DNA of 48,807 bases from Spirochaetaceae bacterium (GTDB lineage Bacteria > Spirochaetota > Spirochaetia > Treponematales > Breznakiellaceae). The position numbers and the translations under genes were made by a program. The stretch lies in contig JAITJI010000049.1 in NCBI GenBank assembly GCA_031279015.1, positions 1-48,807 on the forward strand. Direction: 5' to 3'. Positions 27,615 through 35,892 of this stretch are shown here, one piece after another. Each line of letters starts with the position of its first letter. The stretch's first letter is position 1. The notes below the pieces were generated by a model. That model saw only the letters and a list, made by a program, of their open reading frames with translations. It was not told the origin of the DNA and made no database searches.

Positions 27615-27658
27615 GACACAAAAATGTAGGATACTTTTTATGATAATACATTTTTGTA
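27615..27658. promoter_or_regulatory. Paired upstream elements (UAS candidates) for amtB-glnK
   Basis: CTACATTTTTGTGTC on the minus strand at 27615-27629, and TACATTTTTGTA on the plus strand at 27647-27658. Their centres are about 31 bases apart. Together they form an exact 11-base inverted repeat (27618-27628 and 27647-27657). They lie about 200-235 bases before the sigma-54 -12 box, a typical enhancer distance. The minus-strand copy is identical over 15 bases to one upstream of glnN. Confidence 0.6.
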
Positions 27659-27809
27659 GGAAATTTCCGATGGATCTTCCTGAATCCCGGCAGCGTATCC
27701 CCCTGTTTCCCCATTACGTTAAGTCTCCAGATAAGTAAGTTGAAGCAGGGAACGAAACAAGGAGAAATATTACCGTAGAAATAACTTCCGTTTTCTGCAT
27801 CCCTCCTTT

Positions 27810-27834
27810 TCTGTTAAAAAACAGATCTTTTTAT
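27810..27834 (+). terminator. Terminator after the activator gene
   Basis: TCTGTT (27810-27815) and AACAGA (27820-27825) with an AAAA loop, followed by a T-rich TCTTTTTATT. It ends just before the amtB sigma-54 promoter and shields it from read-through. Confidence 0.55.
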
Positions 27835-27840
27835 TCAGGG

Positions 27841-27857
27841 TTGGCATGATTCCTGCT
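27841..27857 (+). promoter_or_regulatory. Sigma-54 promoter of amtB-glnK
   Basis: TTGGCATGATTCCTGCT: the -24 GG (27843-27844) and -12 GC (27855-27856) are spaced exactly as in the sigma-54 consensus. The predicted start near 27868 leaves a short leader with AAAGGAGG before GTG 27895. The rest of the 347-base gap holds the paired elements and a terminator. Confidence 0.8.
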
Positions 27858-27894
27858 AGCTATTAGTAGCAACTCAACAAAGGAGGATAGAAAA

Positions 27895-29238
27895 GTGCGA
27901 AAGAAAGTTGTTGTTTTGGCGATCATTCTTCTGTGTGCGGGAGGATCTCTTTTTGCGCAGGAAGAGTTTTCCCTGAGCGACGCCATGGATATGGTCTGGC
28001 TGTTCCTTGGCGCGTCGTTGGTATTCATCATGCAGGCAGGGTTCGCCATGGTGGAAACCGGACTTACCCGGGCTAAAAATGCCACCAATATTGTCATGAA
28101 AAACCTTATGGATTTTTGTTTTGGCGCTATTGTGTATTGGGCAATTGGCTGGGGCTTCATGTACGGCAGCGTCGGCATTGACGCCGCAGGGGAGGCCATC
28201 GCCGGCAAGTTCATCGGTTTTTCGGATTTCTTCAAGGGTATTATGGACGATCCGGTTTATTACCGGGACTGGTTCTTCCAGGTGGTTTTTGCCGCCACCG
28301 CAGCTACCATCGTTTCGGGAGCCATGGCGGAACGGACCCAGTTCAAGTCATACCTCATCTATACCTGTTTCATATCGGCGGTAATTTACCCGATCTCCGG
28401 ACACTGGATCTGGGGCGGCGGCTGGCTTGCCGATCTTGGGTTCCACGACTTTGCCGGTTCCACGGTGGTTCACTCCGTGGGCGGCTGGGCTGCGCTGATG
28501 GGCGCCATGGTCCTGGGTCCACGGCAGGGGAAATACGTAAAGGGAGCGGACGGCGCCGTATCGGTCAAGGCCTTTCCGGGGCACAACATACCCCTGGCCA
28601 TGCTGGGAGTATTCCTCCTCTGGTTCGGGTGGTATGGTTTCAACGGGGCTTCCACCCTTTCGGGCTCCAGTCCTGATATCGCCCGGGTCTGCGTTACAAC
28701 CACCCTGGCGGCTTCCGCCGGAGCTATCGGCGCCCTGCTCTTCTCATGGATCTGGTTTAAGAAGCCCGATGCATCCATGACTATGAACGGCGCCTTGGCG
28801 GGCCTTGTGGCCATCACCGCTCCCTGTGGGGTAGTTTCCCCCGGCGCGGCTATTGTCATCGGCCTTGCCGGCGGGGTGCTGGTAGTTCTTTCGGTTGAAT
28901 TTATCGATAAGGTTCTCAAGATCGACGATCCGGTGGGGGCTTCTTCGGTACATCTTAGCTGCGGTATTTGGGGTACCCTGGCAGTTGGTATCTGGGGTAA
29001 TGTAGAAGGTACTGCCGTGGGGCTGCTGCACGGCGGCGGACTTGCCCAGTTGGGAGTGCAGGCCTTGGGGATAGTCTCGGTAGGGGTATGGGCGGCCGTT
29101 ACAAGCCTTATCCTCTTCCTGTTGATTAAGGCGATTACCGGTCTCCGGGTCAATTCCAAGGAGGAACTGGTGGGTCTTGATCTGACCGAACATAAAGCGG
29201 AAGCCTATGCGGGCTTCCAGATCTTCAGCAACATGTAA
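27895..29238 (+). CDS. amtB: Ammonium transporter Amt
   Basis: 447 residues, a trimeric membrane channel for ammonia/ammonium. A cleavable signal peptide ([17 protein letters not shown]) is followed by about eleven membrane segments. Family motifs: [23 protein letters not shown] in parts, [23 protein letters not shown] (His of the conduction pathway), and [18 protein letters not shown] with the second His. GTG start at 27895 with AAAGGAGG upstream. glnK follows 11 bases later, the classic pairing in which the PII protein plugs the channel. Transcribed from a sigma-54 promoter, hence expected under nitrogen limitation. Confidence 0.97.
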   Translation: MRKKVVVLAIILLCAGGSLFAQEEFSLSDAMDMVWLFLGASLVFIMQAGFAMVETGLTRAKNATNIVMKNLMDFCFGAIVYWAIGWGFMYGSVGIDAAGEAIAGKFIGFSDFFKGIMDDPVYYRDWFFQVVFAATAATIVSGAMAERTQFKSYLIYTCFISAVIYPISGHWIWGGGWLADLGFHDFAGSTVVHSVGGWAALMGAMVLGPRQGKYVKGADGAVSVKAFPGHNIPLAMLGVFLLWFGWYGFNGASTLSGSSPDIARVCVTTTLAASAGAIGALLFSWIWFKKPDASMTMNGALAGLVAITAPCGVVSPGAAIVIGLAGGVLVVLSVEFIDKVLKIDDPVGASSVHLSCGIWGTLAVGIWGNVEGTAVGLLHGGGLAQLGVQALGIVSVGVWAAVTSLILFLLIKAITGLRVNSKEELVGLDLTEHKAEAYAGFQIFSNM

Positions 29239-29249
29239 GGAGGCAGGAA

Positions 29250-29591
29250 ATGAAATTAATTGTCGCTTATATACAGCCCCATATGTTGAATGAGGTTAAG
29301 CAGGAACTGTACAAGGCTGAGGTGTACAAAATTTCGATCACCAATGCCATGGGATGCGGTCAGCAGAAGGGTTATACCGAACAGTACCGGGGAGTTGAGA
29401 TAGAGGTAAACCTCCTCAAAAAGGTTCGTATAGAAATTGCGGTGAATGATAACTTTGTGAAGCCCACGGTAGACGCCATCATCCGGGGCGCCCGGACCGG
29501 AGAAATTGGAGATGGAAAGATATTCATCCTTCCTATCGAAGAGACTATCCGGATCCGTACCGGCGAAACCGGTTCGGTGGCAATTGGATAA
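29250..29591 (+). CDS. glnK: PII nitrogen regulatory protein GlnK without the uridylylation tyrosine
   Basis: 113 residues, full PII length. Seen: [20 protein letters not shown], the T-loop with [12 protein letters not shown] (residues 37-48), VRIEIAV, and the C-terminal [15 protein letters not shown] and RIRTGE. These bind ATP/ADP and 2-oxoglutarate. Tyr46 is kept but residue 51, the usual uridylylated Tyr, is Ile. Control is therefore probably by ligands alone, without GlnD modification. It is co-transcribed with amtB and expected to block the channel when nitrogen is ample. AGGAGG precedes the ATG. Confidence 0.96.
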   Translation: MKLIVAYIQPHMLNEVKQELYKAEVYKISITNAMGCGQQKGYTEQYRGVEIEVNLLKKVRIEIAVNDNFVKPTVDAIIRGARTGEIGDGKIFILPIEETIRIRTGETGSVAIG

Positions 29592-29602
29592 GAAGGACGA
29601 AT

Positions 29603-29626
29603 GGGGCGGGGTGATGATCCCGCCCC
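29603..29626 (+). repeat. Stem-loop just after glnK
   Basis: GGGGCGGG (29603-29610) and CCCGCCCC (29619-29626) with an 8-base loop. It is followed by GATAAAAAAGG rather than T, so it is more likely an RNA 3'-end stabiliser than a terminator. Confidence 0.5.
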
Positions 29627-29682
29627 GATAAAAAAGGAGGGCGCTGCGGTCCGGGGATTGCGGCGCAAGATTTAAAAACAGA

Positions 29683-29724
29683 AGGAGACGGCAGGAAGGA
29701 GGAACTTGTCGTCTCCTGTATTTT
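29683..29724 (+). terminator. Terminator of amtB-glnK
   Basis: AGGAGACGGCAGG (29683-29695) pairs with CTTGTCGTCTCCT (29705-29717) over 13 pairs, counting G-U, with a nine-base loop, then GTATTTT. Confidence 0.65.
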
Positions 29725-29745
29725 AGTACAGAATCGCCATTATCT

Positions 29746-29788
29746 TACATTATTGTGTGAATTCACCTAAAAGCTACATTTTTGTGTC
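29746..29788 (+). promoter_or_regulatory. Paired upstream elements (UAS candidates) for glnN
   Basis: TACATTATTGTGT (29746-29758) and CTACATTTTTGTGTC (29774-29788), direct copies with centres 29 bases apart. They end about 170-200 bases before the glnN -12 box. The second is the same 15-mer found in reverse upstream of amtB. An additional CTGTA/TACAG inverted repeat lies at 29716-29731. Confidence 0.6.
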
Positions 29789-29945
29789 TTTTTAATTTAC
29801 CGATTCATCCGTTTTTTTGATATGCCCTGTTTTATCGGATGCCGGGCCGGAATCCAATATCATGTAATTCCTTATAATACAAGAAAATAGCATTATATGA
29901 ATTTTAGAATAAGAAATGTTGTTTTTTGATCGTATCCCAATGAAC

Positions 29946-29962
29946 TTGGCATAAAAATTGCT
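29946..29962 (+). promoter_or_regulatory. Sigma-54 promoter of glnN
   Basis: TTGGCATAAAAATTGCT, an excellent match to the -24/-12 consensus with GG and GC 12 bases apart. Predicted start near 29973. The 490-base gap before glnN otherwise holds the amtB-glnK terminator, the paired elements and an AT-rich spacer suited to DNA looping. Confidence 0.88.
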
Positions 29963-30081
29963 TAATAATAACAAATGGAGCAGTTTCAAAAAAACTGCAA
30001 GAGTCGGTTGTTCCGGACTTTGGTCCGCCCTGGCCGGTTTTGAAACCGTTTCAAATCTATCTCAATTTTATGGAGGATATA

Positions 30082-32205
30082 ATGGAGAATGTTGTTGATT
30101 TTACCAAGACTCCGGTAGCCAATTTGTACGGCTCCAACTGTTTTTCCAATGCTGTTATGCGGGAACGGCTGCCTAAGAATATCTATAAGGAGATCCTGGC
30201 GGTTCAGAATGGCGAAAAAGAACTTACCCTGGAAGTGGCCGAAGTTGTGGCTGCGGTCATGCGGGACTGGGCCATTGCCAAGGGGGCCAGTCATTATACC
30301 CACTGGTTTCAGCCCCTTACGGGCCTGACTGCGGAGAAACATGATTCCTTCATTGCTCCCACCGGAGACGGAAAGGTTATCATGGAATTTTCCGGAAAGG
30401 AACTGGTCAAGGGCGAACCCGACGCATCGAGCTTTCCCAGCGGGGGCTTGCGGGCAACTTTTGAGGCCCGGGGTTATACCGCCTGGGATGTAACGAGTCC
30501 CGCCTTCCTCAAACAGGACCCTACGGGTACCACCCTCTGTATTCCCACCGCCTTTATCAGCTACTATGGTCAGGCCCTGGACAAGAAGGTTCCCCTCCTT
30601 AAATCCATCGACGCCCTGAGTAAACAGGCTATCCGGGTGCTCCGCGCCCTGGGGAATGAGCGTTCCAAACGGGTCTTTACCACCGTAGGGCCTGAACAGG
30701 AGTACTTTCTGGTGGATAAAACCTTCTACGACCAGCGGCCGGATCTGATCCTCACCGGCAGGACGGTTTTTGGCGTCTTGCCCGCAAAAGGCCAGGAGAT
30801 GGAGGATCACTACTTTGGGGCCATCAAAGAACGGGTAGCCGGGTTCATGCGGGAACTCAACACGGAACTGTGGAAGGTAGGAATTCCTGCCAAAACCCAG
30901 CACAATGAGGTGGCCCCCAATCAGTTTGAAATTGCCCCGGTATTTGCCAACAGCACTGCGGCGGTGGATGCCAACCAACTGGTGATGGAAACCATCCGGA
31001 GCGTAGCCCGGCGGCATGGCCTTGAAGGGCTCCTCCACGAGAAACCCTTTGCCGGGGTAAACGGCTCCGGGAAGCACAACAACTGGTCTATGGCAACCGA
31101 TGATGGGATCAACCTCTTTGAACCGGGGGAGAACCCCGCGTCTAACGCCCGGTTCCTCCTCTTTGCTGTAGCGGTAGTTGAAGCGGTGGATCGGTATGCT
31201 CCGTTGATCCGTTCTTCCGTGGCGACATCCGCCAACGATCACCGCCTGGGCGCCAACGAGGCTCCTCCTGCCATCGTTTCTGTTTTCTTCGGCGGGCCCC
31301 TTACGGAGATTCTTGACAACATTGCCGAGGGAAAGAGCGGCGGAGCGGCCTCCCCTGGCGAGCGGATCACCCTGGGCGTTACCAGCCTCCCGAGTCTTCC
31401 CAAGGATGTTTCCGATAGGAATCGGACGAGTCCCTTTGCCTTTACGGGAAACAAATTCGAATTCCGCATGGTTGGTTCCTCCCAATCCATTTCTACTCCT
31501 AATACTTACCTAAATGTAGCGGTTGCCCAGGTGCTTTCGGAATTTGCGGATAAGCTTGAAAAGGCTTCAAATAAAAACGAAACTATCCAGAATATCATCA
31601 AGGAATCCTACTCTAAACACCGGAAGGTGGTCTTTAACGGGAACAACTATGCCGATGAATGGGTCCGGGAAGCGGAACGCCGGGGTTTGCCCAATATACG
31701 GAACGCCGTGGATGCTCTGGCAATTCTACTCCGGAGTGAAACGGTTTCCCTCTTTGAGAATCATAAGGTACTCACCAAGGAAGAGCTGGAAAGCCGTTAT
31801 CACATCTACCTTGAAAAATATTCCAAGCAGATCAACATTGAAGCGGGAGTGACGATAGATCTGGCCCAGCGTTATATATTCCCCGCGGTTACCGCCTATG
31901 CGGGTTCCCTGGCAGGTGATGCCGCCGCCCTGGCATCCATCGGTGCGACCAATGTTCCTCAGGCAAAGCGGGCCAAACGGATCGCCGAACTTTCCGCGGA
32001 ACTGTACGATGAGACATCGAAACTGGAGACCGTCCTCTTTGAAGCCCAGGGAATAGAGGATGCCTTCGCCCAGGCCAGGGCTTATCAGGAAAAGGTCCGT
32101 CCTGCCATGGACGCCGTCCGTATTCGGGGTGATGCCCTGGAGAAACTGGTAGCCAAGGATGCATGGCCCCTGCCGGGTTACGAGGAACTGTTGTTTAAGT
32201 TGTAA
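30082..32205 (+). CDS. glnN: Glutamine synthetase type III
   Basis: 707 residues, the length of the GSIII class and far longer than GSI. It makes glutamine from glutamate, ammonia and ATP. Class signatures: GPEQEYFLVD, NQFEIAPVFANST, HEKPFAGVNGSGKHNNWSM, SANDHRLGANEAPPAIVSVF and NTYLNVAVAQVL. ATG 30082 is chosen because GGAGG (30072-30076) lies 5 bases upstream; the in-frame ATG at 30070 has no ribosome site. It has its own sigma-54 promoter and upstream elements, so it responds to nitrogen with amtB-glnK. No GSI gene is present in the window. Confidence 0.97.
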   Translation: MENVVDFTKTPVANLYGSNCFSNAVMRERLPKNIYKEILAVQNGEKELTLEVAEVVAAVMRDWAIAKGASHYTHWFQPLTGLTAEKHDSFIAPTGDGKVIMEFSGKELVKGEPDASSFPSGGLRATFEARGYTAWDVTSPAFLKQDPTGTTLCIPTAFISYYGQALDKKVPLLKSIDALSKQAIRVLRALGNERSKRVFTTVGPEQEYFLVDKTFYDQRPDLILTGRTVFGVLPAKGQEMEDHYFGAIKERVAGFMRELNTELWKVGIPAKTQHNEVAPNQFEIAPVFANSTAAVDANQLVMETIRSVARRHGLEGLLHEKPFAGVNGSGKHNNWSMATDDGINLFEPGENPASNARFLLFAVAVVEAVDRYAPLIRSSVATSANDHRLGANEAPPAIVSVFFGGPLTEILDNIAEGKSGGAASPGERITLGVTSLPSLPKDVSDRNRTSPFAFTGNKFEFRMVGSSQSISTPNTYLNVAVAQVLSEFADKLEKASNKNETIQNIIKESYSKHRKVVFNGNNYADEWVREAERRGLPNIRNAVDALAILLRSETVSLFENHKVLTKEELESRYHIYLEKYSKQINIEAGVTIDLAQRYIFPAVTAYAGSLAGDAAALASIGATNVPQAKRAKRIAELSAELYDETSKLETVLFEAQGIEDAFAQARAYQEKVRPAMDAVRIRGDALEKLVAKDAWPLPGYEELLFKL

Positions 32206-32218
32206 AAAATACAAAGGA

Positions 32219-32278
32219 TGGAAGGGGGACGATAGGGATTCCCCCTTTCCTCCGTCCCCTTTCTCTTCCGTTTTTTTT
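32219..32278 (+). terminator. Terminator of glnN
   Basis: AAGGGGGA (32222-32229) pairs with TCCCCCTT (32240-32247). Alternatively GGGGACG pairs with CGTCCCC further on, leading to CTTCC and eight T (32271-32278). The purine and pyrimidine blocks and final T-run make termination likely. Confidence 0.55.
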
Positions 32279-32308
32279 ATAGTATACTGAACTTGTTCCA
32301 ATATCCTA

Positions 32309-32322
32309 TGAAAATGTTTTCA
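32309..32322. promoter_or_regulatory. LacI-family-like operator before the alcohol dehydrogenase gene
   Basis: TGAAAATGTTTTCA: TGAAAA and TTTTCA around a central TG, close to the TGAAAACGTTTTCA type used by LacI/CcpA-family repressors. It ends 17 bases before the start codon, a roadblock or repressor position. Confidence 0.35.
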
Positions 32323-32339
32323 AAGTAAGAGGTAGGATC

Positions 32340-33512
32340 ATGCAGAATTTTGAGTATTATAATCGGACTAAGATTATTTTTGGCAAGGGAACCGAAACCC
32401 GGTTGGGTAAGGAAACTGCATTATACGCTAAACGGATCCTGTTGCACCATTCCGGCGGACATGCGGTTAAATCGGGTTTGCTTGATACCGTAAAGGCCAG
32501 CCTGAAGGATGCATCAGTCGAATGGGTAGAACTTTCGGGGGTAAAACCCAATCCCCGGTTGTCAAAGGTCTACGAAGGGGTGGATATCTGTAAAAAGGAA
32601 AAACTTGAATTTGTTCTGGCCCTTGGGGGCGGTTCGGTGATCGACTCCTCAAAGGCTATCGCCATTGGCGCCCTTTACGATGGGGATGTCTGGGATTTTT
32701 ATGATCGCAAAAAAACCGCCCGTCAGGCGCTTCCGGTTGGCGCCGTGCTTACCATCCCTGCGGCGGGCAGCGAATCGAGTATCAGTTCGGTGATCACTGA
32801 CGAACGGGGCCCCTGGAAACAGTCTGTTAATGAGGAGTGTATCCGGCCTGTTTTTTCAATACTCAACCCGGAGGTGACCTACAGCCTTCCCCTCTATCAG
32901 ACTGCCTGTGGGGTTGCGGATATGTTGGCCCACATCATGGAGCGGTACTTTACCCGGGAACCCCATGTGGAACTTACCGATGAACTCTGCGAAGGGGCCA
33001 TGCGGGCCATTATCCGGAACGCCCGGAAGATCGCGGCGGGAGGCGAACGGAACTACGATGCCCGGGCGGAGATCATGTGGGCGGGCAGCATCGCCCACAA
33101 TAACCTTCTCAGTACCGGCCGTGTCGGCGACTGGGCCAGCCACGCCATAGAACATGAACTGTCGGCTCTCTTCGACATTGCCCATGGAGCAGGTCTTGCC
33201 ATCATCTTCCCCGCGTGGATCCGGTACAATATCAAAGTGGATACTCCCCGGTTTGCCCGGTTTGCCGCCAGGGTCTGGGGGGTAGACGGCGCCTTCTACG
33301 ACTATGAGCAGGCGGCCCTGGAGGGGGTATTCCGGCTGAAAAACTTCTTCCGATCTATCGGCCTCCCCGTATCCTTTGCGGAAGGGAATATCGATCCCGC
33401 CCGGATCCCCGAGATGGCCAGGCGGACGGTTAGATTTGGAGCGGTAGGAAACTACCGGCAGCTCAATGCCGAAGACGTGGAGGCTATCTACCGTATTGCC
33501 GCGGAGACTTAG
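32340..33512 (+). CDS. Iron-containing alcohol dehydrogenase (butanol dehydrogenase/YqhD type)
   Basis: 390 residues; NAD(P)H-dependent reduction of aldehydes to alcohols, usual in fermentative gut bacteria. Seen: FEYYNRTKIIFGKG at the N-terminus, coenzyme loop GGGSVIDSSKAIA (96-108), and metal ligands Asp194 and His198 in VADMLAHIMERYF. His268 lies in WASHAIEHELS and His282 in DIAHGAGLAIIFPAW. The pattern fits the BdhA/YqhD subgroup. ATG 32340 follows GAGGTAGGA. It stands alone after the glnN terminator with an operator-like palindrome upstream. The natural aldehyde is unknown. Confidence 0.92.
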   Translation: MQNFEYYNRTKIIFGKGTETRLGKETALYAKRILLHHSGGHAVKSGLLDTVKASLKDASVEWVELSGVKPNPRLSKVYEGVDICKKEKLEFVLALGGGSVIDSSKAIAIGALYDGDVWDFYDRKKTARQALPVGAVLTIPAAGSESSISSVITDERGPWKQSVNEECIRPVFSILNPEVTYSLPLYQTACGVADMLAHIMERYFTREPHVELTDELCEGAMRAIIRNARKIAAGGERNYDARAEIMWAGSIAHNNLLSTGRVGDWASHAIEHELSALFDIAHGAGLAIIFPAWIRYNIKVDTPRFARFAARVWGVDGAFYDYEQAALEGVFRLKNFFRSIGLPVSFAEGNIDPARIPEMARRTVRFGAVGNYRQLNAEDVEAIYRIAAET

Positions 33513-33596
33513 GACTTAGGGGGGAATTGCAGGCCCGCATTTTTTGCTGAGGTTTGTACAATGGGGGTCTGCGCTTCTGCAGGGCAGGCTGGGTCT

Positions 33597-34415
33597 CTAA
33601 GCGCCGGCGGCTTTGGGCTTGACGGTAAACCCGAAGAGTTCCCGGACGTTTTCGCTGACCTGTCCCAGGAGCTCGTCTGGATCGATCTTCCGCAATTCCG
33701 CCGCCATGGCATAAGTTTCCGCCACCATGCCCGGCTCTCCGGGTTTTCCCCGGTAAGGCACAGGCGCCAGATAGGGAGAGTCGGTCTCCAGGAGTAGCCG
33801 GTCCGGGGGGATGTATCCCAGGGCTTCGCGGATCCCCGGGGCGTTTTTATAGGTCAGGTTTCCCGCAAAAGAAATATAGCAACCCATGTTCAGGAAGATC
33901 CGGGCTTCAGGTACGCCGTAGGAAAAACAGTGGATGACCCCCCGGAACGCGGGGCGGCGGGCCAGGGCCGCAGCGGTTTCCGCCGCGGCCTCCCGGGAAT
34001 GGATGATGACCGGCAGCCCCAGCCGCTCCGCCAGGTCGAGTTGCAACTCCAGGAGTTCCCCTTCTTCCACTGGATCCACCCCGGCCTCCGCCGTATTCCA
34101 ATGCCGGTCCAGGCCGCATTCCCCCACCGCCACCACTGCGCCCTGGGGCGCCTCCACTATTCCCCGTTCCAGAACGCGGATCAGATCCCCCCTCCCTGCG
34201 ATGGATTCGGGGGAGGGCCAGATCCCCGCGCTGAAGCGGACCCCCGTGAACTTCGCAAAGGCCCCGATTCGGCCGGGAAGGTCTTCCGCCTTGGTGCCTA
34301 CATCGATAATCCCCCCAAACCCGGCGCTGAAGAGTTCGGATATCCGGCTTTCGGCAGGAATATCCCCTTGACTGAGCATGGACAGATGGGCGTGGGTATC
34401 GATATAAGGTTTCAT
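33597..34415 (-). CDS. TatD family metal-dependent hydrolase
   Basis: 272 residues; TIM-barrel DNase/hydrolase. Seen: IDTHAHLSML (HxH, residues 5-14), GGIIDVGT, VAVGECGLDRHW, LPVIIHSREAA, GVIHCFSYG and LLLETDSPYLAPVPYRGKPGEP, the complete motif set. The start at 34415 is set by family alignment; longer reading adds a non-homologous Pro-rich stretch. No Shine-Dalgarno is seen, and TATAAG (34422-34427) lies 6 bases upstream of the ATG, again suggesting a leaderless message, although the -35 is poor. It is convergent with the alcohol dehydrogenase. Confidence 0.93.
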   Translation of the reverse strand: MKPYIDTHAHLSMLSQGDIPAESRISELFSAGFGGIIDVGTKAEDLPGRIGAFAKFTGVRFSAGIWPSPESIAGRGDLIRVLERGIVEAPQGAVVAVGECGLDRHWNTAEAGVDPVEEGELLELQLDLAERLGLPVIIHSREAAAETAAALARRPAFRGVIHCFSYGVPEARIFLNMGCYISFAGNLTYKNAPGIREALGYIPPDRLLLETDSPYLAPVPYRGKPGEPGMVAETYAMAAELRKIDPDELLGQVSENVRELFGFTVKPKAAGA

Positions 34416-34602
34416 ACCGGTCTTATAGAGTTTGAAGACAGGCAGGAAAGAATTCAAGGGGGCGGTGCAATGAATCGGCTGTCGTGATTCGGCGGGGAAA
34501 GGGGAAGCCTGAGAAGGTGGCGGATCATGACTTTCAACGGAATAAAGGGATTGTTTTACCGGTCCGGACCATGGCCCGGGTTGCGGTGGCATCTGGCCGG
34601 CG

Positions 34603-35892
34603 TTAATCTTCCGGTTCTCCGGCCTTTACCCCGCCCATAGTACACCAGGCGGCGAACATGCAGAGCCCGCTGAATATGAAGATTCCCCGGTATCCCCCCA
34701 AATCGATAATAAGTCCGGTAATAGGGGGCGCAAAAATGGCGGCGCTTTGACTAAAGGTATAGTAAAGGCCGGTATAAACCCCTACATTATCGTAATTCGT
34801 CATCTGCCAGATCATGGGAAAGGAATTGACCATCACTCCAATCCATACGGTTCCATAGAGGAACATCAAGAGCAGAAAGATGAGCAGGCAGGCGTTAAGC
34901 GAAAGGCCCTGCCGAAGGGCAAAGCCGGTACTGAAGGGCACTGCAAGCAGAATAATGGTTAAAAAAACAAGGCAAATCCTGATAAAACGCCTTCTGCCCA
35001 GGCGGTGAGCCGCATATCCGGAAGGGATCGCCAGGGCAACCCCGGAGATTCCCGCAACTCCCTGGGCAAGGGCGGCGTTTGATTCCGCTACCCCGATGAC
35101 CTCTACCAGATAAAGCCCTAAAAAGGGCTGAAGCCCCTCATAGGCCATAAACCAGAAAAAGAGGGAAATTAAAATCAAGGGGGCGCTGTAGTCCCTTGCC
35201 GTTCCCTCTCCGGGGAAAAAAACCTGCCGTATCGATGCCATTATGGAAAACCGCTTTTTCTCCTCCGTTTTTTCCGGGGTGGAATCCGGCAGCTTTTCAC
35301 GGACAAAGAGAAGGAGTACCACCACCGCCAGAATCGTGCAGATGCCGGCTGCAGTGAAAGGCATTCCATCTCTTATGACCGACAAACGGGTCAGGACCAG
35401 GGTTCCGATAATGACTCCGATACCGCCCATCATGCTGATCACGCCGTTCGCTTCGGAGCGGTACTCTCCCGGAATGGTATCGGGCATCAGGGCTACCACC
35501 GGACCCCGCACCGAAGTCTTGAAGATATTAAAAAAGAAAATGATGGCGATCAATGCCCACAGGGATACCACGGCCATAAGGGGGATCAGGTGAAAGAGCA
35601 GGGCCGAGACCGGCAGCATTACCGCGATAAAAGGCATACGCCGGCCGATTCTTGTCCGGGTCCGGTCAGACCAGATGGCGACCACCGGAATGAGGAGGAG
35701 CTGTAGAATATTATCCAGGGTCATAATGCCGCCAACCAAAAAATTGGCGCCAATGTAACGCCGCAGATACAACGGAACATAGGTGTTATAGAGGGGGTCC
35801 ATCAGGCTAAGGGAGAATAAACCAAGCCCGATGATAAAAGTGCGGACAAAATATTTCCTGAATCCCGGCTTTTTTGTTTCTTCGTTTTTCAT
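34603..35892 (-). CDS. MFS transporter (GPH/SLC45-like)
   Basis: 429 residues with about twelve membrane segments. The first reads LGLFSLSLMDPLYNTYVPLYL, followed by the cytoplasmic loop WSDRTRTRIGRRMPFI, the A-motif of sugar-cation symporters of the GPH/SLC45 type. A second loop, AHRLGRRRFIRI, marks the middle of the C-half. ATG 35892 overlaps the stop of the phosphodiesterase gene (ATGA), and GGGGA precedes it, so it is the last gene of a coupled three-gene operon. Substrate unknown. Confidence 0.88.
   Translation of the reverse strand: MKNEETKKPGFRKYFVRTFIIGLGLFSLSLMDPLYNTYVPLYLRRYIGANFLVGGIMTLDNILQLLLIPVVAIWSDRTRTRIGRRMPFIAVMLPVSALLFHLIPLMAVVSLWALIAIIFFFNIFKTSVRGPVVALMPDTIPGEYRSEANGVISMMGGIGVIIGTLVLTRLSVIRDGMPFTAAGICTILAVVVLLLFVREKLPDSTPEKTEEKKRFSIMASIRQVFFPGEGTARDYSAPLILISLFFWFMAYEGLQPFLGLYLVEVIGVAESNAALAQGVAGISGVALAIPSGYAAHRLGRRRFIRICLVFLTIILLAVPFSTGFALRQGLSLNACLLIFLLLMFLYGTVWIGVMVNSFPMIWQMTNYDNVGVYTGLYYTFSQSAAIFAPPITGLIIDLGGYRGIFIFSGLCMFAAWCTMGGVKAGEPED

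Noticed and set aside
29986-31485. Large open frame antisense to glnN
   Set aside because: No recognisable domain and fully overlapped by a certain gene with promoter and ribosome site.
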